A DNA stretch of 64,000 bases. Origin: Onchocerca lupi (taxonomy: Eukaryota; Nematoda; Chromadorea; Rhabditida; Onchocercidae). A model generated the notes under the pieces. That model saw only the letters and a program-made list of their open reading frames with translations. It did not search any database and was not told the DNA's origin. Below, in pieces: positions 34,501 to 47,000 of this stretch; positions within the stretch are counted from its first letter, which is position 1, and each line of letters opens with the position of its first letter. The position numbers and the translations under genes were made by a program. The DNA lies in the NCBI GenBank assembly GCA_028564675.1, contig JAOVVO010000338.1, positions 1 through 64,000 of the forward strand. The letters are read 5' to 3'.

Positions 34501-34819
34501 ATAGAAAAAGTTTCCAAAAATTTGAAGATTGAATAGTTTTAATTTTGAAAGAAGAGAACTGCGATTTCGAATAAATGAAGCTAAGACGCAGGACATTTAT
34601 TATTTTTGAGTGGAAATAAAAAATTAGATGTATTTCAGTGCAATTTTTATGCAATTTCATTTAAATAAACCGCCAACAATTCGCATCCGGAAATGCTTAC
34701 CAAATAAGCCAGCAGCTGCCGAAAAACCTGGAAATTTTCTGGTTTTGAACTATGATCGATTGGTAGGGTCATCGTTATGTCGGAAAATAGATAATTTGTG
34801 CTCCATGTTAAGAAGTTGA
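29559..34819 (+). CDS. mdt-17: Mediator of RNA polymerase II transcription subunit 17
   Basis: Head-module scaffold subunit of Mediator, acting in the nucleus between activators and RNA polymerase II. Twelve exons join in frame: 29559-29683, 30235-30450, 30742-31076, 31305-31469, 32049-32197, 32487-32610, 32777-32946, 33370-33498, 33617-33702, 33776-33890, 34124-34266, 34639-34819; 645 aa, close to animal MED17 (about 650). Family marks in order are VNIAIEAGSEWGIQEIGFDG..EKY near the start, LDYSDHVAKLARKVDW, GPWHTVAKYL, MRELWRVRKTGNVTYGDLGY, LQVQIPCDL, HWSKSLQWAQESLLCRDIF, and an RLRQKRTLLERLLLLASHF helix followed by RVTDPQVMWKWL. An acidic stretch (DDGEEVEEKEPEE) lies near residue 85. Intron 7 (32947-33369) has a GC donor (GAG/GCATGT); no GT donor keeps the frame. 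The C-terminus is intact. Confidence 0.92.
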
Positions 34820-36456
34820 GATGGGATTTTTGTTTCTTTTGTTTTGTTATGTTATTGAAGAAAAGCTTATAGTCACTTCGATATTGTTATATTCGAAATC
34901 CAAATTTGGGTCGTAAAAAATCCATATTATGTTGGCAGAGGTAAAAGGTAATCTGGAAAAAACCTGAGGCGACAGGTAGCGAGAAAAGCGATATATATGG
35001 TGGACCATGTGAGATACTTTTTAAGCTTTTCATTTTGCATTGACAGAGTTTCATATTGATTGTACTAAATATTTGTATATTTTCATATAAAATCATGTAT
35101 TTTTTCTGTTCTGCTAGTCTTTTTTTTTTTTTTTTTTTTAAGTGAAAAATCATGTAATATGCAGTTATATGTAAGTCTGAAGTAAATATGCTCGTTTTTC
35201 TATTTAACTTATAAAAATGTTCATATATTGCTTCTCAAATGAAATTCATGTGAATTAGAATATAAAATAATTCAGGAATCTATTACACCAATATTTATCT
35301 AATTTTAAAAACCGAAAAAAAAAATACGCCTATAGCTGAAGTCCCTTTGCAGTCTATTTGATAATGATATGCTGATTAGAGAAGAATGTATGGAAATAAA
35401 AAACATGATGCCATACACTAAAAATGGAAATCCGCTAAGCTTCATATCTGCTAGATTGATTTCTTAATAAAAACAGTAAGCGTATGACAACTTTTTTTTA
35501 GGAACATGAAACGATTTATTTCAAATGAAAGTATTTTACAAGTTACTACAAAAAGTCAGAAAAGAAAAAGAAAAGTCATTACCATATAAAACATGCTGGC
35601 AAAAGTAAAAAAAGAAATCCCTTAAATAGATGAAAGCAAGAAAGCAAAGAATTTTGAATTTTGATTTGCACTTTATGCGCTGATAATTAATTACACTGAT
35701 AATTGATTACACTTTGGAAAAAAGAAAAACTCAAGCCAAGAAAATGGACAATTACATTTTGATTTGCACTTTATGCGCTGATAAGTAATTACACTTTCTC
35801 CGCAGAACGGAAAAAAGAAAAACTCAAGCCAAGAAAATGGAGAAAAACGAGTACTGATTTTTAATCAGTAATAAGAATGAAAATCGTGATACCAGGAGAT
35901 CAATCAATACCCGGCGTAATGCAATCGAATTTCCAACATATATGTGAAATAACGAAAGGAAATTCAACTGTCTAACTTATTCAGATTTAAATTACACTGC
36001 AATGAAATGAAAAGCTTCTAATGCTAGAAAGAGAGACTAGTGCTAGAAGCAGATATTAGCATGGATAAATTCTAGCAAGATCGCGAAATAAATCTTTTTC
36101 ATTCATTATTAATTCCTGAAATCATAACAAACAATTTACAAGAAATAAGAATACTTCCAATAATCTTGAAACCTGTAAAAAAATTACAAATTATAGTTTC
36201 CTCTCAGATTTCTTTCTATACTGTAATAGTAACATTGACTTCAAATTTATAAACTAAAGCTTAGAAAAACATTTTTCTGTACATCATCATTTAACTTTCT
36301 TTAACAATAATAAAATTGAAAATGTTTCGGAAAAAAAAAGCATTAATTAATCACAATCCATGTAAGCAACAACAAAACATGATCACACAGCCAACCATCC
36401 CGTCCAAGAATATAATTATACCTCCGAAAACTGCATATGATTCTTACTGTGAACAA
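34820..36456. other. Convergent intergenic region between MED17 and CEP170-like gene
   Basis: The two stop codons face each other across 1.6 kb that must hold both 3'UTRs. AATAAA-type hexamers occur on both strands, for example a minus-strand one at 35515-35520, but I cannot choose the used sites. A duplicated segment of about 98 bp lies at 35.66-35.84 kb. No gene seen. Confidence 0.6.
35659..35842. repeat. Tandem duplication, about 98-bp period
   Basis: TTTTGATTTGCACTTTATGC and GCTGATAA, then AAAGAAAAACTCAAGCCAAG with AAAATGG, occur at 35659-35748 and again at 35757-35842. Copies differ in the middle by a second TTACACTGATAATTGA insertion in the first and CTCCGCAGAACGG in the second. Confidence 0.85.
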
Positions 36457-38012
36457 TCACGAATTTTTTTGACCATCTGATGTATTACGCTTGGCTGCCG
36501 CAAGCTTACTTTGATAGGCACTACACGGTCGTCGACTAGGAGAGGTCGACAGTGCTGTGATTGATGCAGTTGGACTAGAACCAGACGGTGATGCTGGCAA
36601 CGATGTTGATGAGACCTGAAATTAGATGAATGATGTGAAATTTGAATCTAATATGAATGAATAATCTAATCCGGTTCATCGAAAATTTCGAATTTTTTTT
36701 TCAAATTTAATCAAAATGTAAACTGATTACTTATTTTGAAAGTTTATTTTTTTTTTTTTTTACAAACAACATGGATAGTTTAGCATAAGTTATCCATGTT
36801 GATTAATAGTTTTTCTATTCGAAAGAAAAGGGATTCCAATAATAGTTTAAAAAAGAAAAAGAGGAAAAACAAATTTAGCTTTAGTTATTATTATAAACTG
36901 AAATGAAATGTATGTAAGAATCCATCAAATCGCATAACAAATTTTACTAAAATACCTCTAAATACTTCTGTATTGCATCAAATGCTGCCGATAATCGATC
37001 CAGTTGATCGGTTAATGTTTCTGTACAATCTTTTACAGGCTCAATAGCCATTTCCAACAAATTTTCCACTGATTCTGACAAATGTCCCTGATGAGAATTC
37101 CTGAAGCAAGAACCATTAATGAACAAAATGGTATAGTTAAGATCTTTTCTGAATTTCTATTTATACTAATATTTTTAATTCTTAGCTTTTTAGCGATATA
37201 CAAAAAATAGTTCCAATCGACAAAAATTAGTTTGATTTTAACAATTTTTTAAGTTAACAAATGAAATACTTCTGAGCATAGTACAGTGCATTCAAGAAGT
37301 GACTATGAAGTGGTGACCTAGACTTTTCGAAATTAAAATTTATACAGTGTCATTCATTCATCCATCCAATCTGTCGAACTTCATATGCCTAATATCATCT
37401 GACTTTTATTATCAAGACAAAAATAAGTTATGTCGAGTTGCTTTAGGTACCTAAGATAACTTGTCTTATTCTTAAGTTACCAAGCGAAGATATTCTGTAT
37501 AATCAAATAAAGCAAAAAAAAAAAAAAAGTATCACTCCAAAAGAAATAAAGTGAAAAGAAAAACTTGCTTACCTTATCAATTCAATGCTCCGATTGCATT
37601 TAATTGTAAGTTGCTGTACAACCTTTTCAAGACCATTTACACGATTCTAAAATTTCCTGTCTACAAAAATCCTCAAACGTTAAAAATCTCTTTCCCCTAA
37701 TAAAATTTTAAAGAAAGAAAAAATATTATCCAGAAAAAAAATAAATGTATAAATTTATATTTGTTCTGCAAATGACCTAAGAGAATTTTTCGAAAAATAG
37801 CCCGAATAATATCTGGAACAATTCATTAACCTGATCCTGAGTAGTTCCAATAGAGCGTAATTTATTCAGATTCTTCGTAACACCTTTTGAATAATTGACA
37901 AGAATAGTTTCCGGTCCACAAGCAGCATTACCAACTGACAAATCATCCTGCGACCGGTTATGACGAGATTTATTTGAATTCCGGGTGATCTGTAAGACCA
38001 AAATTTCAATCT

Positions 38013-38048
<36 letters not shown>

Positions 38049-41000
38049 TAAAATTTATTTTACTTCAGAAATCTAAATATTCGAGTTTTTTGATTATTTT
38101 TATGAACGATAGGAAAATTAAATAGTAAGAAAACAATTTCAATGTATATACAGAATATTCAAAAAGTGAATTGGTCTTAGATATATACAACAACATATAA
38201 TCTACTAATTATGTAAATAATGCCAGTACTTGGGGGATAAAATATTCGCGAAAACCGTTTTATAAATATATCTGAAACTAAACTGAAGGAATCAAACTAC
38301 ATACATAGCATGAAAAAAGTAATTTAATAAATTAACAACGATTCAAGAACAAAAATAACTTACTGGCGATACATTTGTTAAAGGTCGAGTCCCTTGATGA
38401 AATGATATTGAACGATTTGATACAAATTTGTCGGCTCTGAAATACAATTAAACATTGTCAATTCATTCATTCAAGAAAACAAAATATGTATCCAATAAAA
38501 AAATCACAATAACAACAAACAGAAAGACTGTGAAACAAGATCTATTATCAGGACATTATACACTAAATTTTAGACGATATATATTCTAATAATCCTATCA
38601 TTATTTCTCATTTCAAACAAAAAATTGATTGCCAGAACAATACTTTAGAATTCACCGACTCCCTAGCAATGAGGATACGTTAATTTATATTTTCAAATCA
38701 TCTGAGATTTCTTCTGCCAGAATTTTGAAATTTCGGTTAATATTGATTCCAAAAAGAAACTTGAGAATTATTCGAAAATTAGAATTTAACAAAAAAATAA
38801 GCTACTAGCAGAAAAGTGAACTAAACTCCAGCACAAATAAAGCATAATTAACACAAATAATTTACAGATATGCAACAAAGCAATGGTAATCATGCATTTG
38901 GCTAACAAAAATTAAACATAATGACAACAAAATTTTGAAAAAAGCTTACTCCTGTTGACAGTTGCGACATTCCTGGGAGATATTTAGCAAGCTAACATAA
39001 AATCATCATGAGCCAAATTTTTAAATTTTGTCGAAAAAAATAATGAAAATTATTGAAGATTTTATGCGATCATCAGAAACAAGCTTATTGTAGCTTCTAA
39101 TATGAATCAGAAAGCGAAATAAGTCAAGAATCTCTTAGCAGATATCTTACAATGGTAGTTATTAGAATATTCCTTCATCAACTTCCTCATTCTCTCTTCT
39201 CATGCGTTTTATCAAGAAAAAGAAATCAGAGATTTAAATTGTAAAAACTGCAATTTGTTGTGAACAAAAATTGGAAATCTCTAAACTGAAATAAGATAAA
39301 ATATAAGGATCCAAAAAAAAAAGAAAAAAACACATGAAAATTTACCTTGCTTTCAACTGCTGCAATTTTTTTGCTTCAGCTGCCGCTTTCATCGGATTAT
39401 AATCCTTACGTCTTAGCCAAGCTGTCATCTCAGCACTTTCTTTATGTGCTCTTGTTCCACTTGCCTGGAAAAATTAGCCAAAATCTTCAAATATTTTCAG
39501 AAAGAAGAAAATTCACTTTGTATAGCTCTAAAAAAAAGTTACATAAATTGTAGAACAAGTTTAGTACGAAAAATACTGAAATTCGCCATTTGTATTGGTG
39601 TCACAAATTAGCAAATGTAAGAATAATGCAAAGTAAAATCAAAAATTTCAAATAAACAAAAGTCGGTAAACAATTTCTACCTGATTTCTTCCGTTACCTC
39701 CAACACGGAATGGCGGTTTATCATTTCGACCAACCATTGCAGAAGTTGGATGACCTTTAATGTTAATACCAGAAAATCGCATCGAATATCGACCACCATC
39801 GCCACGTCTAGAATTTTCAAATCATTTCGAGAAATTTAAGATTACCATCTTTTCTTTTGTATATATGAATTTTCATAGCATATGATCATAGATGTTTAGC
39901 AAAGATTTTAATGAAAATTTTACAAATTAATGATACTTATACCATATTACGTGATGAAAAAGCCATGCAAAAATATCATGCGATAAGTAAGTAAAATATT
40001 GATAACCCCATCATCTAAACTTCTAAAATGATTTTTTTTTTTTGTTAAGTAAAATTTAGCTTTAAAAATTGGATAAATCTAATCATAGCAATTATTATGA
40101 AACAAATATTTGCATGCAGAAATAAAATAAATATAAATTATACAAAATACTCACGTTTCACTGCGACATCTCACTGCCCTGCTTAAAATGAAAAGAAAAA
40201 GATTCAGTGAGATACAGTAAAAATCGGATTCATTTAAAATTTAGTTATCCATAGAGATCAAATTTTCATTTTCTTTTTTTTAAAAAAGAGAGGAAAAAAA
40301 GAATGACTAGTATTTCATTTTCTTTTTCTTTCTTTTCTTTTTTTCAAATGTGGTACACTTAGAAAGAACTGCGAAATTTTCAATATAATTAATTACAAAG
40401 TTTTTTTAATATTTCAAATTATAATACTAAAAATTTCAACAAAATTTCGTTTAATCCAAACTTTGATTTCAATTTGAATATAAAAAAAGATTATTAAATC
40501 ATCCTTTTATGAAATTTAATTTAGACGACGAATAGTGAAAAAAGAAAGTGCAAAATAAGAAAACATTAAACATGGAATCTTTGCAAAAGTTTCCACGGAA
40601 ATTCTCATTTATCTACCGATTAATTAAAGCAATTCAATTAACGCAAGTGTTTCATATAACTCATAGTGCGCATTATTTACTTCAGATATACTAGATTTTC
40701 TTTCCGAAGATACATGTATGGCTATTTTCAACAATCATTGGTTATGTTACTGAATGGATAGCTTTAAAGAATACGTATATTATCATCAAGGTATATCTAT
40801 ATACCTATATATACCTTGATTATGATCTATATATTTATATATCCTAATTTTATGATCAATCATAAACACATTATTCAACATATCATAACAGATCAAGGAT
40901 GACATATTACGCAAAATGAAAATGAGGCTTACAAACAATAGTTATTATTCCTCTATAGTTTTAATCGCGTAAAATTTTTTAGCAAAAAAAGATGAAAAAT

Positions 41001-44000
41001 TTAATTATTCAATTTTCACTAATTACTAAAAGCAACGGATTGTGCGTGACACAAAGATATTGTGCGAAATAGTTAGGATTGATTAATATTTTTCAATTTT
41101 CTGAATTAAAAAAAAAAAAAAAGAAAAGAAATTAAGTTATTTATGACACACTATTAACTTCATTCAACATATCGCTTGAATTCAGAAAATGATTGCATTA
41201 AGGAATACTAAATGAGAATGAAGATAAAAAGTGAAAAAAATCAAGATAAGAGGAATTAAAATACCTGAAGTTATTATCATTTATTCCACTTGCACCAGCA
41301 ATTGGTTGTGTACGATGCAACTGCGATGACAATGATGTACGTGAAGATGATGCCATTTGACATAAACGATGCGAACTATATTGACGTTCCTCTGTCCTAG
41401 AAGTTTCTGAACGAGGTGTAACTTTTGCATGACTTCCTGTTGCAGCTGTTAGACGTGCTGAATTCAAAAATGGTGGTGTAGATGGTGAAACAACTTGATG
41501 TTCACCGCGATGTTGACTAACTCGTCCAGAACTCAAACGCAACATATCACGTAACAAATGTTCATTAGTTTCTGCTCCATTACCTGTACTACTTACATCT
41601 TCATTGATTTGAGGCAAGACCTGAAACTGGAAGCTGAGATAAAATTCTAAATGTAAAAATACAAAAGTAAATAAGCGGGAAAAAAAACTATCGAATAGCC
41701 AAAATTTTGCTAATTGATTCGATTAGAGCAGATTATCAAAAGGATAATTAAACATTAAAAATAAAGCAATCGAAAATTACAGAAATTACCTACCGATCCT
41801 CTAAGTATCGGCGTAGTAGGATGATGACTTTCTGTACTTTGGGTCGTTGTCGATTCACTGAAAAACAATGAAATAAAAGTCAGATCAGTAAAATGTATTC
41901 ATTATTATAGCCATATAATAAGACTATTCACAATAAAGAAATATGAATATATTCGAATTTAAACTTATAATAGGAAAACAATACCTGGAAATACTTCCTT
42001 CATCGGAATCTTTGATAGTTTGTGAAGTCACCATCTGACTCGCATGGTCACCATCTAAAAAATATTAAAGTTTAAAAACATGAGATAAACTATCGTGAAC
42101 AAGAAGAACATCACTGAAACTGACAATGAAATACTAAGATTTTGCCATTTCTATAAACATGTGTTTACATGAAGTTATGTGAATGGTGAAAATCTCAAGA
42201 TCAGCTTTGATCAAAAGATTAAAAGTGATAATGTAAAAGAAAAAATCAGTAGAACTACTGCTGATCGAAACAACAAAATGATTTAAATATTTATATTTCA
42301 CATACTGAAAACAATTGACTGCCGAAATCAAATGTTGAAGATGATAACAAGTTTCCTTGGATGAACAAAGTGCTTATTAACAATATGAATGGATCTTTGA
42401 TACAGATTTAAATTCTGACAATCTCAGAATAATTACATATATTTATTTTATGTAATGCTTAATTAATCCACTAACCAACAACATAAGTTCCTGCTTCGCT
42501 TAATGTATCATCAGTATCTGGTTTCTTTCCTCCTTGTTCGCATGATGCAATCAGATCGGATCCTTCACCGGATTCTGAAAGATAACTTACAGTTGATATA
42601 AAGGTCTTCAAAATAAGTTACTCGAATCAATACTTCTTGACTGCTTATAGTTCAGAAAATCTCAACTCAAAAATGACGCAAAACATAAAAAATACAATCA
42701 AAATTTTAAAACTGTCTGAAGAGCTACCGTATTAAAATGAGCGGTCACAAATTCAGCTCATACTTTTCCTTGTTATCAAAGTAAATAAATTTAAATCTGA
42801 ATCTTTTATACCTTCGCCAATTCCCATCAACATCTTATTCAGCAAATATTGTTTCGGATCACTGGATGCAGCTGTTAAACCGGCTATTTTTGCTGCAGCA
42901 CCTTTGGAAACTAATCCAGCTGCTGGCATACTTTTCCTCATTAAACGCCTAGAAATACATATTTTCCATATTTATCCATTACTGTTATGCGAAAATACAA
43001 CATCCTATCATTCTTTTTATTGAAATTCGCAAATAACATGTTGCAAATAGCGACAACATAGATACAGATTCAGTCTAGTCAGCATGGGATGAGAAAATTT
43101 ATAAAGTTCGAATTTAATTTAAATTTGGAATTCACAATTTCAAAATAAAAAATAAATTGTAAACATTACTATTACCATATTTATCAAATTGAGATTAGTA
43201 AAATTTGAAACGATTTTGTCTACCTGGATGTAGTTTTTCGGGCAGCATCTTGCAACGATAAATTTACTTTCTGTGAATCCTCTTCACCATCGAAAGAAAC
43301 GGTAAATGCAGTTGAACATGACATACGTTGTGTAGCTGCAAATTTCTTATTGATATTAAATCTTAAATAAGAACCCAGACTTGAATTCTTGGCAATTTAA
43401 TTTAAATTCAAAAAGTCGCTCATTCGGAATACTAATTGTTAATATTAAAAATAACCTTTAGCTTTATTCTCTTTTTTTGCTTCTTCATCGTCAAAAGGCT
43501 GATTCAAGTCAATATCCATCCTGATCGATTTTAATGGCCGATGAGAAGTATTTCCGACAGTTGTGCCGCTGTAATAAATCAAAAATCTAAAATTTGCTTA
43601 AATCTCAATTTGAATTTCATCAGTTTAAATTGACTCAAGGAATGACTGAAAAACCGTAACTTCGTAAGTAATTAAACTCATAAATGAATTTGAAAAATTG
43701 GTAACTTCTAGGAAGTTAAAAAGAAATTGGAAAGCAAGATGATGGGAGACTTAAAAGTGAATCTGAAGTCCACAAGAATTCGAATTGTTTTAGCTTATTA
43801 TACTCATCCTATATGTCGCAAATAGTTTTTTTTTTCTCATCATTTCCATATAAAATAAACTGAGTATAGCTACTAAGGGCAGTGATAACAAAATTAGTTG
43901 ATGTCAAAATATGTAGCTTAATGAAGATTATTAGGTCATAAATGGCAAAAGCAGAAAATTAACCTTAGATTTGGAAGGAAATCGGGAAAATTATTTTAAT

Positions 44001-47000
44001 CAAAAGCAATAGAAATCGAAAAGGAAACTGGAAAAAAAAGAATTGAACATTTTAACCTCATGTTCTCGCCACCACTTCGAACTTGCTGTACATCGGAAGC
44101 ACCATTTTCACCCCACCATGCTGGTGCAGCACCAAACAACGGCGTTCTTTCACCTTCTTCCTTTTGAGCCTGAAGAAAAAAAACCATCTGACATTATCAT
44201 ATCCTCAGCATGATCTTTATATTAATTTTAAAAATTTGAAAATTTGAAAAAAGAAAAAAGAAATCTTGAAAATTTAAAAATAATGAATTCAGTTTTTCCA
44301 GCAAGCGTCATATCTGGATAGGGATTCTCTGGAAAATTCCATATCTAGCCTGGGAACCAATTCTTTCCAATGAAATTCTCAATCAATTTTATCTTTACTT
44401 TATCCAGGAATCTCTTAAATAATAGATCCATCCTTGCTTTTTTTTCTTGATTTAAAAAAAAAAAGAAAAAATAAAACTATCACAGAATCGCATCTCAATT
44501 TTTTATGATATGATTTCATTTTTTTTTTTTTGTTTTAATTGTTTCAAATGGATAGTATAATTGTAAAATAGATAGTTAAAAGAAATCTAATATGAACTTT
44601 GGTACTACAAATTATCTCATTTTTAAAGAAATGCTGCACTCATGCAGTCAAACTATTGGTGAAAAGTTTTGTGAAGTCCCAAATATTTAGTTTTTTGATT
44701 TCAATTCATAGAATTCATTTTTTAATTTCAATTCAATTCAGTGACATATTCAGACTTACTTGTCCAATATTTGTGGAACTGATAGGAATGACTGGCTTAT
44801 TAACAGCTTCCTGATATGTAACAGCCTCTTGTGGGTGTATTTGTCCAGGAGTTTTTTGCGCATTACGTCCTGGTGAAGTTGGAAAATTATCGAGTACTGA
44901 ACAATTCTGCGGTAAAACAGCTGAAGATTGTGGCGGTGAATCGGCTGAAAAAGACATCAATAGATATCTAAAAAATTCGGTTAAAAAAAATCTTAATAGC
45001 TGTTTTTAATCAATAATTAAAGGAAAAGAGAAACTATTTGGATTCCACAAGATTATAATTTCTGACGATTACAGATCAAATTGGCAAGATCTGAAAGTGA
45101 CCTCTAAATAGTTACAAATTTAAAATATGTTGACGAAAAAACTTACAATTTTTTGAGTTAAGGATTTGATTTGCATCTACCGTACGACTTCTTGCTGTCG
45201 ACATTAATGGGTGTTCGAAAACTGTATGCCTTTCATCGGTTGTTATTGCTGATCTAAAAACAAACAAACCAGTACTGCGTGATTTAGACCATGTCAAAGA
45301 TTTCTAATCATCAATTATGTAGATACCGAACTATAACTACAGCTGAAACTTTAATCAACGAAATCTAAAATATAATTATAAATATTTGTTATTTCAATAG
45401 ATAAGAAATTATTTGCTTCAGTTGCTACGATAAATTCATCGCGCATTTCCATAATAATTTAGTTCTTTTTTTCCTTGAAATTGCACAGTGAAAAACATCA
45501 AATTTTGCAATGAATCAGCAAAATTCTTTACGAATGCAAAATAATTCTTTAGGTCATCCTTTTATGATAAATTAAACACATTATTGGTTTAATCTCTACA
45601 TGACATTATTTATACTACATGACACTTATTTTAGCAATCAATTTTGACTTTCAAATTATAAGATTTCAAGAGAAAAAAAAAAGAAAAGAAAAAAAAAAAC
45701 TGACCTCGTATCATCGAAATCAGCAACACTACGTCCAAAACATCCAATAGTACTTTGAGCAGCCGATGGCGGTGGTGGAGTTGAGGAAAAGCGTTGTCCA
45801 AGTGTTATATGTTGAGATGTTATTTGAGTACCAGTTTGAGAAGTAGTTATTGGTGCAGCAGCTACGATATATGCGCCTGTAAGTTAAGAATCTATTTCAG
45901 TTCTTGAACTTCTTTAACAAAACCAAAATTTTAGTACATTTGTGAAAAATACTCGAAAAAATTTAAATCATATAAATTTGAAGCAATTAAAAGGCCAAAA
46001 AATACTGTGAAAACTACAAAGAAAGTATGATAGGGAATAAATTGAATTTCTTCCAGCAGTGCTAGAATCATCACAACTTAAATTGCCATCTTCGCACTGC
46101 TCATATAATAAAAACATTGAATATAATAATAAATTAGAATGAGCTAACCATGAGCTCCGGATGTAAAAGGATGATAATAAACAGGTTGTGGCGGTGTAGC
46201 AGAATAATAAACCGGATGATAGATTATTTGTGGATGTGGTGGTGGTGCCGAAGATACCAAAAAATGTTGACCGGTTGTTGGATCGATCAAAATTTGATGA
46301 CCACCGAGTGAAGTAGCTGCTGGTGTACATCTTAAAACTTTTAAATTCAACATAAATTTGAAATTTTTGAAATTCAAACATATTAAATAGTTGAAAAATT
46401 TCGGAGTTTCTGATAGAGATATCCAGAAATTTCATAATTACAATATTCGAATAAATGCCTGTATTTTCGATTCATCTTAAATTAAATTCATCTACCAATC
46501 TCGTGATATTATCCATGAAATTAACCCACTTGATCAGTTCATTGATGAATACGTTATGCATTCCAAAAAAAAAAAAAAATGTAATAAAAATGAACTCAAT
46601 AAACATCATACCTCAATGAAATTTAAATAAGGAATTAAAACTATGAATCAAAATCAAAAACTATTGCTACGAAAAAAAAAAATCAATATTATAATTCAAA
46701 ATTAAAAGCTATTGATAAAGTAAACAATTCCAGCAACAGTAAGCCTAATATTGCCGTATACAAAATTATTTCATTTAAAAAAATTTTTGAATTAGAATAA
46801 CTAATAGGGGAAGAAGATTACATTGCTTTTTCCTAACTAAAAAGTTTGCCTTTGAACTACATTTATCAACAACAATAATTTAGCTGCTTTAAATCAAACA
46901 CTCGATACTCCAAAAATATTACATTATAAAATCTTAATTTGAAAGATAACGTTTCATGAAATAACTTTGAGTAAACTTTATATAATGATATAAATATCAT

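Noticed and set aside
45968..46435. 155-residue minus-strand frame (MKFLDISIRNSE...)
   Set aside because: It overlaps the CEP170-like exon 46149-46330 in another frame and carries no splice logic; the Pro/Tyr/His-rich frame fits both neighbours.
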